NCBI GenBank assembly: GCA_903844385.1
Contig: CAIMTJ010000052.1
Location: 1 to 47,697 of the forward strand
From: an uncultured Burkholderiales bacterium
Lineage (GTDB): Bacteria; Pseudomonadota; Gammaproteobacteria; Burkholderiales; Burkholderiaceae_C
Reading direction: 5' to 3'
DNA: 47,697 bases
The position numbers were made by a program, and so were the translations under genes. Numbering within the stretch: the first letter of the stretch is position 1; each line of letters begins with the position of its first letter. Below the pieces are notes generated by a model that saw only the letters and a list, made by a program, of their open reading frames with translations, was not told the DNA's origin and searched no databases. Below, one piece after another: positions 7,948-17,523 of this stretch.

Positions 7948-9057
7948 TCAGGGCGAGGACTGCAAGGGTGGCGTCAAGCCCAAATGCAAATAGGCCGCAG
8001 GCGAGGCCACACGACCGCGTGGGGTGCGCTGTAAATAGCCTTGCTGCAGCAAGTATGGCTCAATGACATCCTCGATCGTGTCTCTCTCCTCGCCAATGCT
8101 CGCCGCCATGTTGTCCAGACCCACAGGCCCGCCATCAAAGCGGTGAATCATCGTTTCCAAGAATTTGCGATCCATCAAATCCAAGCCCAATTGGTCCACA
8201 TCCAGCATCTTGAGCGCCAAGTTGGCCATCTCCAGCGTGATGACGCCGTTGCCCTTGATTTGCGCGTAGTCGCGCACGCGGCGCAGCAATCGGTTGGCAA
8301 TTCGAGGGGTGCCTCGCGAGCGGCGCGCCATCTCGAGACCGGCATCGTCTTGCATCCCCACCCCCATGAGGGATGCCGAGCGCATGACAATGCGCTGGAG
8401 CTCCTGGGCGGTGTAAAACTCCAAGCGCGACACAATCCCAAAGCGGTCTCTGAGCGGGTTGGTGAGCATGCCCGCGCGCGTGGTGGCCCCCACCAAGGTG
8501 AAGGGCTGCAAATCGAGCTTGATGCTCCTTGCCGCAGGACCCTCACCGATCATGATATCGATTTTGAAGTCCTCCAAAGCGGGGTAAAGAATCTCCTCCA
8601 CCACCGGTGAGAGTCGGTGAATTTCATCAATGAAGAGCACGTCACGGTTCTCCAAACTGGTGAGCAAAGCGGCGAGATCTTTGGGCTTTTCCAGCACCGG
8701 GCCACTGGTCTGGCGCAGATTGACACCGAGCTCATGGGCGATGATTTGACTGAGTGTCGTTTTACCCAAACCAGGGGGTCCAAACAGCAAGACATGGTCC
8801 ATGGCCTCATGCCGAGCCCGAGCGGCTTGGATAAAAATCTCGAGCTGTTCGCGCACCTTGGTTTGCCCCACATAGTCGGCCAGTTGCTTGGGGCGCAAGG
8901 CCCGCTCCAGGGCTTCTTCGGGCACCGTGGTCGACTCGGCATCCACCACCCGCACGGGGCTGGACGCACCCAGCCCCCACCGCCCATCGCCTTCACCGCG
9001 CCCGCCCCCAGGCGCAGGACTGGGCAAAGCACTCAAGTCATCGATCTGTACGCTCAT
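7948..9057 (-). CDS. ruvB: Holliday junction branch migration ATPase RuvB
   Basis: The hexameric AAA+ motor that drives Holliday junction branch migration together with RuvA. Walker [10 protein letters not shown] (93-101), Walker B FIDEIH (142-147), sensor-type GATTRAG (189-195) and the C-terminal winged-helix segment [26 protein letters not shown]-type region are all present. It is 369 residues, slightly longer than usual because of a Gly/Pro-rich N-terminal extension of about 30 residues. It lies 48 bases downstream of ruvA and is most likely co-transcribed with it. No ruvC is visible next to the pair. Confidence 0.98.
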   Translation of the reverse strand: MSVQIDDLSALPSPAPGGGRGEGDGRWGLGASSPVRVVDAESTTVPEEALERALRPKQLADYVGQTKVREQLEIFIQAARARHEAMDHVLLFGPPGLGKTTLSQIIAHELGVNLRQTSGPVLEKPKDLAALLTSLENRDVLFIDEIHRLSPVVEEILYPALEDFKIDIMIGEGPAARSIKLDLQPFTLVGATTRAGMLTNPLRDRFGIVSRLEFYTAQELQRIVMRSASLMGVGMQDDAGLEMARRSRGTPRIANRLLRRVRDYAQIKGNGVITLEMANLALKMLDVDQLGLDLMDRKFLETMIHRFDGGPVGLDNMAASIGEERDTIEDVIEPYLLQQGYLQRTPRGRVASPAAYLHLGLTPPLQSSP

Positions 9058-9105
9058 GAATCACGCTCTTTTGGTTGATTGAACACCACTCGTACCGTTG
9101 GCGAC

Positions 9106-9684
9106 TCACGCCGACAAGGCCTTCAAAGCCCACTTGATGCCTTCGCTCACCCCAAGACCTGCGGGCAAGTTGCGCAGCGCTTGGCGCGCCTCGCGCTCGT
9201 TGTAGCCCAGCGCCATGAGCGCTTGCTCCACATCATTGTCGCCCGAGTTCGCCTGCGCGGGCCCGCCCAAAGCAGTGAGGCCTTCGAGCGTTTTACCCTT
9301 CAACTCAAGGAGCAGTCTCTCGGCTGTTTTTTTACCAATCCCCGGTATTTTGACCAGCAAACCCGCCTCTTGCTGGGCCACCGCTTGTGCCAAGTCACTG
9401 ACACTCATGCCACTCAACACGCCCAAGGCCGTGCGTGGGCCCACCCCAGAGATCTTGATCAACTGGCGAAAAGCATCGCGTTCTGGCGGGCTCAAAAAAC
9501 CAAATAAAATTTGGGCATCCTCGCGCACCACCATGTGGGTCAAGAGCGTTGTCTTTTCCCCTACACTGGGCAGGAGATAAAACGTGCTCATGGGCACCCA
9601 GACTTCATAGCCCACGCCGCCACAGTCGAGCAAAATTTGCGGCGGAATTTTCTCTCCCAAGAGCCCCGTTAATCGACCAATCAT
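9106..9684 (-). CDS. ruvA: Holliday junction DNA-binding protein RuvA
   Basis: RuvA binds four-way junctions as a tetramer and loads RuvB. The N-terminal OB fold begins MIGRLTG. Two helix-hairpin-helix motifs are visible, [16 protein letters not shown] (77-92) and [16 protein letters not shown] (112-127). The C-terminal domain that contacts RuvB ends near residue 192, a normal length. The ATG at 9684 lies directly against the upstream region of the divergent phoH gene. Confidence 0.98.
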   Translation of the reverse strand: MIGRLTGLLGEKIPPQILLDCGGVGYEVWVPMSTFYLLPSVGEKTTLLTHMVVREDAQILFGFLSPPERDAFRQLIKISGVGPRTALGVLSGMSVSDLAQAVAQQEAGLLVKIPGIGKKTAERLLLELKGKTLEGLTALGGPAQANSGDNDVEQALMALGYNEREARQALRNLPAGLGVSEGIKWALKALSA

Positions 9685-9701
9685 GTGTTCACCTCTTCAC
9701 C

Positions 9702-9706
9702 AAGGA
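9702..9706 (+). promoter_or_regulatory. Ribosome binding site deciding the phoH start
   Basis: AAGGA sits 8 bases ahead of a TTG at 9715. The alternative GTG at 9685 has no comparable site and directly abuts the divergent ruvA start codon. Confidence 0.7.
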
Positions 9707-9714
9707 TTATCGAC

Positions 9715-10695
9715 TTGATTCTGACCCACGCCTTCACCCCGCTCAACAATTCTCGCTTGTCGCGCCTGTGCGGCCCTGTGCAAGCCCATTTGAAAACCTT
9801 GGAGTCGCATTTGGGGGTCCACATCACCCATCAAAATGGGCACTTCAAAGTGAGCGGTCCCAAAGAGCGTGCCCAGCAAACCATCCTCATCTTACAAGCC
9901 CTCTACGAGCAAGCCAGCAAACCCCTGGAGCCTTCTCTCATTGTAGGCATGCTCCAGCAAAGTCTGCGCCCCGACGCCTTGAGCGAAGGGCCCCAAGCGC
10001 TGCTCACCAAACGCGGTGACTTGCGCCCGCGCAGCCGCAACCAAGGCCACTACATGGACCGCATCCAATCCCATGACGTCTCTTTTGGTCTCGGGCCTGC
10101 GGGCACGGGCAAGACCTATTTGGCCGTGGCCATGGCCGTTGACGCCTTGGAGCGCCAAGGCGTGCAGCGCATCGTGCTCACCCGACCCGCCGTCGAGGCC
10201 GGTGAGAAACTGGGCTTTCTGCCCGGGGACCTCGGTCAAAAAGTGGACCCCTATTTGCGCCCGCTCTACGACGCACTTTATGATTTGATGGGCTTTGAGC
10301 GTGTGCAAAAAGCGTTTGAGCGCCAAGCGCTGGAAGTCGCACCCCTGGCCTTCATGCGGGGGCGAACCTTGAACCACTCCTTTGTGATTTTGGATGAAGC
10401 ACAAAACACCACCCCCGAGCAAATGAAAATGCTACTCACCCGACTGGGCGTGGGCTCCAAAGCGGTGATCACAGGGGACGTGAGTCAAATTGATTTGCCC
10501 AAAGACCAAACCAGCGGCTTGGTGCAAGCCCTCTCGGTGCTCCAAGGCGTGGAGGGCATTGCCTTCACCACCTTCACCAGTGCCGATGTGGTGCGCCACC
10601 CCTTGGTCGCGCGCATTGTCGACGCCTATGATGCCCACACCCAGGCACCCCCTTCGCCAAGCCCCAAGGGCAGACCTCGGCGCCAAAGAGCGTGA
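9715..10695 (+). CDS. phoH: PhoH-family ATPase
   Basis: A cytoplasmic P-loop ATPase of the YbeZ/PhoH type, linked with YbeY in RNA and ribosome quality control. Walker A GPAGTGKT is at 127-134, a LTRPAVEAGEKLGFLPGD segment follows, and Walker B ILDEAQN is near 227. I chose the TTG at 9715 because AAGGA lies 8 bases upstream and because the resulting start (MILTHAFTP) matches the usual family N-terminus. Starting at the GTG at 9685 would add ten unmatched residues. The gene overlaps ybeY by four bases (GTGA), which fits translational coupling. In E. coli this pair continues into ybeX (corC) and lnt; here those two are 31 kb away. Confidence 0.95.
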   Translation: MILTHAFTPLNNSRLSRLCGPVQAHLKTLESHLGVHITHQNGHFKVSGPKERAQQTILILQALYEQASKPLEPSLIVGMLQQSLRPDALSEGPQALLTKRGDLRPRSRNQGHYMDRIQSHDVSFGLGPAGTGKTYLAVAMAVDALERQGVQRIVLTRPAVEAGEKLGFLPGDLGQKVDPYLRPLYDALYDLMGFERVQKAFERQALEVAPLAFMRGRTLNHSFVILDEAQNTTPEQMKMLLTRLGVGSKAVITGDVSQIDLPKDQTSGLVQALSVLQGVEGIAFTTFTSADVVRHPLVARIVDAYDAHTQAPPSPSPKGRPRRQRA

Positions 10696-11267
10696 GCACC
10701 ATGACCACACCCCTGCCCCCCCTTCAACTGTCCTTGCAGTTCAGCCCCGAGCACCGCGCGCGCTTGGACCCCAAGCTGCACCTAGCCCTCACTCGACACC
10801 AAGTCAGACAAACGCTGCGCCACGCCTTGCGAGGGGCACTGGCGCACCCGAGTCAGCAGCACACGAGCGCTCCAAGCCTGGCCTGGCCCGCACTCTTGGG
10901 CGTGCGGGTGGTAGGTGAGGTGGAGGGCCTGGCCCTCAACCAGGACTACCGCCAGCAGGCCCATGCCACCAATGTGCTCACCTTTGCCTATGGCTTGTCG
11001 CCTCAGATTTGGGCCGATGTGGTGCTGTGCGCGCCGGTGCTCAAGCGCGAAGCGCGTGAATTGGGCGTGAGCTTGAAAAGCCACTGCACCCACTTGCTCG
11101 TGCACGCTTGCCTGCACGCCTTGGGGTTTGACCACGAAGGCGCACGCCGCGAGGCCCAGGAGATGGAAGCCTTGGAGACGCTGATTTTGAAGGGCCTGGG
11201 CGTGGCCGACCCCTATGCCCGCGCTCAGCCAACCAAGCAGCCATCAAGCAAAAAACGCTCCCCCTAG
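10692..11267 (+). CDS. ybeY: Endoribonuclease YbeY
   Basis: A single-domain metal-dependent endoribonuclease involved in 16S rRNA 3' end maturation and ribosome quality control. The zinc-binding signature H-x3-H-x5-H is present as HACLHALGFDH, with His138, His142 and His148 counted from the GTG start. YRQQAHATNVLTF matches the conserved segment before it. At 191 residues it is longer than E. coli YbeY, with an insertion near residues 50-65. Either the GTG at 10692 or the ATG at 10701 may initiate; the GTG gives the classic overlap with phoH. Confidence 0.94.
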   Translation: MSTMTTPLPPLQLSLQFSPEHRARLDPKLHLALTRHQVRQTLRHALRGALAHPSQQHTSAPSLAWPALLGVRVVGEVEGLALNQDYRQQAHATNVLTFAYGLSPQIWADVVLCAPVLKREARELGVSLKSHCTHLLVHACLHALGFDHEGARREAQEMEALETLILKGLGVADPYARAQPTKQPSSKKRSP

Positions 11268-11407
11268 TTGCTCAACACACTCGCGCCAAACAGTCACTCA
11301 AGCCTGCCTCGCCAAGACCCTTGTGCTCATGGGTGAACCCACTTGAAATAGATGGATTGAGCTCAGTTGCGTTGGACTCGACAGCGAAGGTCCCGTCTTG
11401 GGCCGGC

Positions 11408-12379
11408 TCAGGCCTTGAAGTCGCCAGCGCTTGGCACCATGGGCGGGGGCGGTGACTGTATCTCATCGAAGTGCGACTCCAAGTGCGAGGGCAAGAGCTC
11501 AATGGTGGCCCTGAGTCCTGGCACCGCATTCATGAGCTCACGCTCCACATTGCCCCTCAAGGTCGCTGCGCGCCCCAGGCTCCAACTCGCTGGCATGTGC
11601 ATGTGCAAATTGACATAACGGCGTTGCCCGGCACGGCGAGTGGCCACATGGTCAAAACGGATCACCTCGTTTTTCTCCGAATGGTGGGCAAAATTGTCGA
11701 GCACCGCTTGGATATCCGCTTGCACTTGGGGCTCCAAGGCCTCGTCCATCAAGCCTTGCGAGGACACCCACAGCAAACTCACGCCCTCTTTCAAAATCAC
11801 CAAGGCCACCACCAACGCCACCACCGAATCGAGCCAACCCCATCCCGTCACAGCCACCAAGATCAAGCCCAACACCACCCCAGCCGAGGTCCACACATCG
11901 GCCATCAAATGCTTGGCGTCGGCCATCAAGGCGATCGAGCGGTGTTCAAGCGCAACCGTTTTCATGATCCAAGACAACAGGCCATTGAGCGCCGAGCTCA
12001 GCACCGACAGCGTCAAGCCCCACCCCAAGAGCCCCACCGCTTGGGGGTGAAGCAAGCGCTCCACCGCCGCCCAAATGATGCCAAGTGCTGCCACCCCAAT
12101 CAAGATGCCCTCAAAGCCCGAGGAAAAATACTCCGCTTTGTGGTGGCCATACGGATGCTCTTCGTCGGCGGGCAAGCTCGCCAGCGTCACCATCATGAGC
12201 CCAAAGATCGCACTGGCCAAGTTGACCAAGGACTCCATCGCGTCCGACAGCAGACCGACCGAATCGGTGATCCACCAGGCCCACGTTTTCATGGCAATGG
12301 TGATGATGGCCACCACCACCGAGGCTCGCAAAAGCCCCTTGGGGGTGAACCACCTCGCGCGAAAATGATGCCAATACAT
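11408..12379 (-). CDS. Cation diffusion facilitator (CDF) metal exporter
   Basis: An inner-membrane divalent-metal/proton antiporter with about six transmembrane helices and a cytoplasmic C-terminal domain from about residue 210. By alignment to E. coli YiiP/FieF, the transport-site half in helix 5 is intact as HLMAD (His157, Asp161). The helix-2 half reads SDAMESLVN, giving Glu49 and Asn53 where YiiP has two Asp. HPYGHHKAEYFSSG is the conserved cytoplasmic loop. Metal choice (Zn, Fe, Mn) cannot be set from this. I use the ATG at 12379; a TTG two codons upstream is the alternative. It follows tyrS on the same strand after about 130 bases. Confidence 0.9.
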   Translation of the reverse strand: MYWHHFRARWFTPKGLLRASVVVAIITIAMKTWAWWITDSVGLLSDAMESLVNLASAIFGLMMVTLASLPADEEHPYGHHKAEYFSSGFEGILIGVAALGIIWAAVERLLHPQAVGLLGWGLTLSVLSSALNGLLSWIMKTVALEHRSIALMADAKHLMADVWTSAGVVLGLILVAVTGWGWLDSVVALVVALVILKEGVSLLWVSSQGLMDEALEPQVQADIQAVLDNFAHHSEKNEVIRFDHVATRRAGQRRYVNLHMHMPASWSLGRAATLRGNVERELMNAVPGLRATIELLPSHLESHFDEIQSPPPPMVPSAGDFKA

Positions 12380-12512
12380 TGTCAAGTCAGGCTCTCTTTG
12401 ATGATCATCGTGGTGAGTGAGCCTCCTGGCTTTGGCGAGCTCGGCTCCATCTCAAACAGGCCACCAGTGTCGCATGCTTTGGTGACAGATGTCCACCGCA
12501 CAGCCGGCGTCA

Positions 12513-13754
12513 TCACGTGAGCGTCACGCGGGCAAATCGGCGCTTGCCCACTTGCACCACCAACACACCGGCTGTCAACTTCACCGCATGGTCCGAGACC
12601 AACTCGCCATTGATCTTGACGCCCTGCCCCGCAATCAAGCGGTTGGCTTCTCCCACCGAAGCGGCCAAGCCCGCCGCCTTGATCATGGCGCCCACACCCA
12701 GCGGCGCGCCGCTCAAGACCACTTCGGGCAAGTTCTCGGGCACGCCGCCTTTGCTTCTGAGCGCAAAATCCTCTTGGGCTTTGGCCGCAGCGCTTTCACC
12801 ATGAAAGCGCGCGGTGATCTCCAAAGCCAACGCATCCTTGGCCATCTTGGGGTTCATCCCCTGAGCCACCTCGCTGCGCAAGGCATCGATTTGGGCCATG
12901 GTTTTAAAACTGAGCAAGGGGTACCAAGCCCACATCAACTCGTCGCTGATCGACAACACCTTGGAGAACATGCTGCTCGCATCCTCGGTGATGGCAATGA
13001 AGTTGTTCTTGCTCTTGGACATTTTGTCCACCCCGTCAAGGCCCACCAACAAGGGCATGGTCAAGATGCACTGCGGCTCTTGCCCGTACTCTTGCTGCAA
13101 ATGTCGCCCCATCAAGAGGTTGAACTTTTGATCGGTACCCCCCAGCTCCAAATCGCTCTTCAAAGCAACGCTGTCGTAGCCTTGCATCAAGGGGTACAAA
13201 AACTCATGCACACTGATGGACTGACCGGCTTTGAAGCGCTTGTTGAAGTCGTCACGCTCCATCATGCGCGCGACGGTGTAGCGAGCGGCGAGCTCAATCA
13301 TGCCGCGAGCGCCCAAGGGGTCACTCCACTCGCTGTTGTAGCGGATTTCGGTTTTTTGCGGATCAAGCACGCGCGAGGCCTGCGCATAATAGGTTTTGGC
13401 GTTGTCCTCGATTTGCGCTTTGGTCAAGGGCGGTCTGGTGGTGTTGCGACCCGAGGGGTCTCCAATCATGGAGGTGAAGTCGCCGATCAAAAAAATCACC
13501 TGGTGCCCCAAGTCTTGGAGTTGGCGCATTTTGTTGAGCACCACCGTGTGACCCAAGTGAATGTCAGCCGAGGTCGGATCAAGCCCGAGCTTGATGCGAA
13601 GCGGCACACCGGTGACTTCAGCGCGCACGAGCTTGCGAGTCCATTGATCCAGTGGCAGCAACTCATCACACCCCTTCAAACTCACCTCCAGGGCAGCTTG
13701 CACGGCAGGACTCAATGGGGCTGACTCAAGGCTCTCGGGGGTGTTGTCATTCAT
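12513..13754 (-). CDS. tyrS: Tyrosyl-tRNA synthetase
   Basis: A class I aminoacyl-tRNA synthetase charging tRNA-Tyr. The HIGH motif appears as HLGH (66-69) and the KMSKS motif is exact (244-248). GDFTSMIGDPSG and the C-terminal S4-like RNA-binding segment are present. The exact KMSKS resembles the TyrZ subgroup rather than E. coli TyrS, which has KFGKT. The frame extends upstream to 13781, but the ATG at 13754 gives the normal length of 413 residues. Confidence 0.97.
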   Translation of the reverse strand: MNDNTPESLESAPLSPAVQAALEVSLKGCDELLPLDQWTRKLVRAEVTGVPLRIKLGLDPTSADIHLGHTVVLNKMRQLQDLGHQVIFLIGDFTSMIGDPSGRNTTRPPLTKAQIEDNAKTYYAQASRVLDPQKTEIRYNSEWSDPLGARGMIELAARYTVARMMERDDFNKRFKAGQSISVHEFLYPLMQGYDSVALKSDLELGGTDQKFNLLMGRHLQQEYGQEPQCILTMPLLVGLDGVDKMSKSKNNFIAITEDASSMFSKVLSISDELMWAWYPLLSFKTMAQIDALRSEVAQGMNPKMAKDALALEITARFHGESAAAKAQEDFALRSKGGVPENLPEVVLSGAPLGVGAMIKAAGLAASVGEANRLIAGQGVKINGELVSDHAVKLTAGVLVVQVGKRRFARVTLT

Positions 13755-14251
13755 GGATCGTTGGGGCTGAAAAAAGCACAAAAAAGAAAGGCGTTCAAAA
13801 GAGTCAGCAGCCTGAGCCGCTTGAGCGTCGAGCTTGGGGTGTCCTCAACCCTGGGGCTTGGGACAGCGCAACACGCTCCAAGCCCCACAAAACATGGGGC
13901 TGAGTGGCCCAGAAAGCCCGTCAACCGTGGGTTTTGAGATGAAAACGGCTTGCAGCCTAAGCCCAGCGCTGTAACACCGTAACATGGTGATATACTTCGA
14001 GGCATTGGACACAGGCATTGTCAAGCCCTTATTTTATCCCTTTGCGACTGACCCCACACACCAGCAGAGCTTGACGCCCGTGTTTTTCTAAAGCGTTTGT
14101 CCCGTGGCTGTGGTTCTTTCTGGCTTGAATGGCCTTTGAGACACAGGGTCCCTGATGACTTTTGAGTCTGGGGTCGACACCGTTTTTTTATTCTTTGCAT
14201 CTGGGTGACCCATTGTCTGGTGGGGCCAAGAGACACTTTGGTTTTTTGATC
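13755..14251. other. Divergent intergenic region, tyrS / M23 peptidase
   Basis: About 500 bases with no supported gene. It holds a long perfect inverted repeat (listed separately) and an AT-richer part around 13985-14045. A TATACT at 13991-13996 could serve as a plus-strand -10, but no good -35 accompanies it. The reading frame of the M23 protein stays open back to 14162. Confidence 0.55.
13852..13887. repeat. 10-bp perfect inverted repeat
   Basis: TGGGGCTTGG at 13852-13861 and CCAAGCCCCA at 13878-13887 form a perfect 10-bp stem with a 16-base loop. Neither side is followed by a T-run, so it is not a standard terminator. It lies about 100 bases upstream of the tyrS start and could act in the tyrS leader or as a protein site. 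Confidence 0.7.
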
Positions 14252-15811
14252 ATGTTGACCTCCCTTTGTTCATTGGCGCGACTGAGTCTATGTTGGACTC
14301 GCGAGCAACTCAGCCGCTTGCGCCGTGGCGAGCGCATGGCGCTGTCTCACCTCTTGCGTGCTGCGTTGGCGCTTTGGGTGGTGAGTGCAGGCGTGTCGTT
14401 CGCCTTGGTGAATTTGGGCCCTGATGCTTCCAGGCTCACGCAAAAAACAATGCGCCTGGAGCTCAACTGGGCGCAGCTCCAAGCGCTGGCCCCCCTTGAC
14501 AACGACGCCCTCGCCTTGGCCAACTCACCCCAAACCATGCTCGAGGGCAGCCCCGCCGAGCCTTCGAGTCGCAGCGAGGCCGAGACGGACCGCTTGAGCA
14601 ACACGATCGCCGCCTCAAACAGTGAGATCTTTCGCGCGTCTGACGCCGCCAAGTCCACCAGCACCATCAACGCCGCTGGCCACTGGAATTCCAGCCGCGA
14701 GTTTTACCGCACCGACTGGTCACGCCGAAACGACAGCGCGCAAAGTTTGCTCTCTCGACTCGATGTGCGCGACCCGCAGGCGCGTGAGTTCATTGCCAAC
14801 AATTCCCTCGCGCGCGCCAACTTGCTGGGCAAAACGCAGCGTTTGGTGAGCGTCACCACCAATGCCGAGCACGGTCTTGTTGAGATGGTGGTGCGTTGGG
14901 CGCACGACTCGGATCGCCAATTCAGCCGCTTGGTCATCCGCCAAACCGCTGGCGTCTTCACCGCCCAATTGGACACGGCAGCCCTACAAGTGTCGAGCCA
15001 AATCGCCGCGGCCACCATCCAGAGCTCCTTGTACCAAGCCACCGATGCGGCCCACATCCCAGACAGCTTGGCCAACCAGTTGGTGGAGATTTTTTCTGGC
15101 GACATTGATTTTCACCGCTCGCTCAGAAAAGGCGACCATTTCACCCTCCTCTATGAAACCTTGACCGCCGATGGTGAAGTGCTCAAAACCGCCCGCGTCT
15201 TGAATGCCGAGTTTGTCAACCGCGGCAAGCATTACCAAGCCATTTGGTTCAATTCGGGCGCGGCCCCCACCTCTGGCTACTACACCATGGAGGGCATGAC
15301 CTTGAAGCGTCTTTATTTGGCCGCCCCCTTGGCGTTTTCTCGCATCACGAGTGGCTTTAAGATGCGTTTTCACCCGATCTTGCAAGACTGGAAAGCGCAT
15401 TTGGGGGTCGACTATGCGGCACCGACTGGCACACCGGTGCGCACCGTGGCCAATGGGGTGGTGGACTTTGCCGGCCCTCAAAACGGCTACGGCAATGTGA
15501 TCATGATCAAGCACCCACAAGGCAGCACCACGGTCTATGCGCATTTGTCGCAATTGGGCGTGCGCAAAGGCCAATCGGTCGAGCAAGGCGAGAGAATTGG
15601 CGCCGTGGGCCAAACCGGCTGGGCCACGGGCCCGCATTTGCACTTTGAGTTCCGCGTGAACGGCCACTACCAAGACCCCGAGCTGATGGCCCGGCAAAAC
15701 GCCCCTGTTCCTTTGGCTGCCGAGCTCAAACCCGCCTTTGAGCGCCAAGCCTTGCAAGCGCGCAATCTGTTGCGCGAGACCACGGGTCTGGAAACCATCG
15801 ACATTGATTGA
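14252..15811 (+). CDS. M23 family murein endopeptidase, membrane-anchored
   Basis: A zinc metallopeptidase that cuts peptidoglycan cross-links, MepM-like. Counted from the ATG at 14252, residues 34-54 form one transmembrane segment, followed by a periplasmic region with an OapA/MepM-type middle domain. The M23 catalytic domain has zinc ligands His383 and Asp387 (HLGVDYAA) and the HLH pair at 462-464 in TGPHLHFEF. The frame is open to 14162 (TTG), and an ATG at 14336 would also keep the membrane segment. It is followed 33 bases later by anmK, so cell-wall cleavage and recycling genes are linked. Confidence 0.93.
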   Translation: MLTSLCSLARLSLCWTREQLSRLRRGERMALSHLLRAALALWVVSAGVSFALVNLGPDASRLTQKTMRLELNWAQLQALAPLDNDALALANSPQTMLEGSPAEPSSRSEAETDRLSNTIAASNSEIFRASDAAKSTSTINAAGHWNSSREFYRTDWSRRNDSAQSLLSRLDVRDPQAREFIANNSLARANLLGKTQRLVSVTTNAEHGLVEMVVRWAHDSDRQFSRLVIRQTAGVFTAQLDTAALQVSSQIAAATIQSSLYQATDAAHIPDSLANQLVEIFSGDIDFHRSLRKGDHFTLLYETLTADGEVLKTARVLNAEFVNRGKHYQAIWFNSGAAPTSGYYTMEGMTLKRLYLAAPLAFSRITSGFKMRFHPILQDWKAHLGVDYAAPTGTPVRTVANGVVDFAGPQNGYGNVIMIKHPQGSTTVYAHLSQLGVRKGQSVEQGERIGAVGQTGWATGPHLHFEFRVNGHYQDPELMARQNAPVPLAAELKPAFERQALQARNLLRETTGLETIDID

Positions 15812-15844
15812 CCCCCAACGGCTGCCACACCAGCGGCCCCGCTC

Positions 15845-17029
15845 ATGAGGTCCAGTACCCCGCACTCTTTGTACATTGGCTTGATGTCGGGCACATCGAT
15901 GGACGGCGTGGATGCGGTCTTGGTCGACCTGAGCGCGGGCTTTGTCCCCGCTGCTGAGCACCATGTGCCTTACCCCCCCGAGCTCAAACGCATTCTCTTG
16001 GGGCTCAACACCCCCGGCGCCAATGAATTGCACGTGAGCGCACTTGCTGCCAACGAAGTCGCTCGCCTCTACGCCCAAGCGGTCAACGCTTTGCTCGTGC
16101 ATCAATGCCTTCAAGCCCGCGACATCGTGGCTGTGGGCGCCCACGGCCAAACGGTGCGTCACCAACCCGGTCCTGCCGGCGTGGTGGGCTACACCACCCA
16201 GCTCTTGAACGCGGCGCTCCTGTGCGAGCTCACCGGCATCGATGTGGTCTACGACTTTCGCGCCCGCGATGTGGCCGCGCAGGGCCAAGGCGCCCCCTTG
16301 GTCCCGGCTTTTCACGACGCCTTGTTCGCCCAGCACGAGGCCAGTGTGGCCGTGCTCAATTGGGGTGGGATCAGCAACTTGAGTTGGCTCCCGCCCCTGT
16401 CTTTGGGGTCTGAGCGCGTGGTGTTGGGTTTTGATTGTGGACCGGCCAATGTGCTGCTCGACGCTTGGTGTGAGGAGCACACCGGCTTGCCGTTTGACCG
16501 TGACGGCCTTTGGGCAGCCCAGGGCCAGATCCATCCCGGCCTTTTGGAGACCTTGCTGGCCGAGCCCTATTTCCAACGCTCCCCGCCCAAAAGCACCGGG
16601 CGCGACCTCTTTCACCGCGCCTGGCTTCATGCGCAACTCGAGCACTGCTTTGGCGCTCACCCACGCACCCCAGGCCCGAGCGCACCCGATGTTCAAGCCA
16701 CCCTCATGGAGCTCACCGCCCGCACCAGTCTTGACGCAGTGCGTTCGCAGTCACACAGCAATGTGGCCGCGAAAAATCTCATCGTTTGCGGGGGTGGGGC
16801 CAATAACACAGCCCTCATGAAACGCTTATCGGCCTTGTGCGAAGCGGACCCACTGCTCGCCCATACCCAGGTGAGCACCTCGGCTCAATGGGGCCTGGGG
16901 GTGCATGTGATCGAAGCCCTGGCCTTTGCGTGGCTCGCCTATCGACGGGTTCGTGGGGAATGCGCCAACGCACCCAGCGTCACGGGTGCACGGGGCTATC
17001 GGGTGTTGGGCGCTTGGGTCAAAGCGTGA
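15845..17029 (+). CDS. anmK: Anhydro-N-acetylmuramic acid kinase
   Basis: A cytoplasmic kinase that opens and phosphorylates 1,6-anhydroMurNAc to MurNAc-6-phosphate in cell-wall recycling. GLMSGTSMDGVD (12-23) is the ATP-binding signature. VAVLNWGGISNL and LGFDCGPANVLLDAW follow, the latter region holding the catalytic Asp. AKNLIVCGGGANN closes the C-terminal half. At 394 residues it is of usual size. It is probably co-transcribed with the M23 peptidase gene. Confidence 0.96.
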   Translation: MRSSTPHSLYIGLMSGTSMDGVDAVLVDLSAGFVPAAEHHVPYPPELKRILLGLNTPGANELHVSALAANEVARLYAQAVNALLVHQCLQARDIVAVGAHGQTVRHQPGPAGVVGYTTQLLNAALLCELTGIDVVYDFRARDVAAQGQGAPLVPAFHDALFAQHEASVAVLNWGGISNLSWLPPLSLGSERVVLGFDCGPANVLLDAWCEEHTGLPFDRDGLWAAQGQIHPGLLETLLAEPYFQRSPPKSTGRDLFHRAWLHAQLEHCFGAHPRTPGPSAPDVQATLMELTARTSLDAVRSQSHSNVAAKNLIVCGGGANNTALMKRLSALCEADPLLAHTQVSTSAQWGLGVHVIEALAFAWLAYRRVRGECANAPSVTGARGYRVLGAWVKA

Positions 17030-17134
17030 GATGAGCCCTGTGGTCTCTTTGGCGAGCAGCCCAAGACCCCAGACGATGCAACGATCTGAAGGGCGAGGGC
17101 GAGGGCGAAAGCGAGAGCGCGGATGAGGGGCGGT

Positions 17135-17500
17135 TTAAACCGAGAACGATGAACCGCAGCCACAAGTGGTGGTGGCATTGGGATTTTTGATCACGAACTG
17201 AGCGCCTTGCAAATCTTCTTTGTAGTCGATCTCTGCACCGAGGAGGTACTGGTAGCTCATGGCGTCGATCAACAAGGACACGCCATTTTTAGTCATGGTG
17301 GTGTCGTCTTCATTGGTGATCTCATCAAAGGTGAAGCCGTACTGGAAACCTGAGCAGCCGCCGCCTTGGACAAACACACGCAACTTCAAGGATGGATTGC
17401 CTTCTTCTGCAATCAAATCGGCCACTTTGGCGGCAGCGCTGTCGGTAAAGACAATCGGCTCGGGCATGGTGGTTTCAATGTTCTCGGCAACTGCGCTCAT
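17135..17500 (-). CDS. erpA: Iron-sulfur cluster insertion protein ErpA
   Basis: An A-type carrier that delivers Fe-S clusters to apo-proteins. The three conserved cysteines are present: Cys49 in [11 protein letters not shown] and Cys113/Cys115 in CGCGSSF. At 121 residues the length is typical. AGGGGA lies a few bases upstream of the ATG. The neighbours are anmK (convergent) and the rplM-rpsI operon; they say nothing specific about its clients. Confidence 0.96.
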   Translation of the reverse strand: MSAVAENIETTMPEPIVFTDSAAAKVADLIAEEGNPSLKLRVFVQGGGCSGFQYGFTFDEITNEDDTTMTKNGVSLLIDAMSYQYLLGAEIDYKEDLQGAQFVIKNPNATTTCGCGSSFSV

Positions 17501-17523
17501 GGCATCCCCTTCGTGTCAATTCA

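Noticed and set aside
12489-13724. 411-codon plus-strand frame opposite tyrS
   Set aside because: Antisense to a complete synthetase with exact KMSKS; sequence rich in His and Gln as expected of a shadow frame.
14984-16696. 570-codon minus-strand frame across the M23 and anmK genes
   Set aside because: Both plus-strand genes are certain by motif; the antisense frame crosses their junction and has no domain.
17085-17125. GGGCGA-type repeats between anmK and erpA
   Set aside because: Short imperfect purine-rich low complexity without phasing or symmetry.
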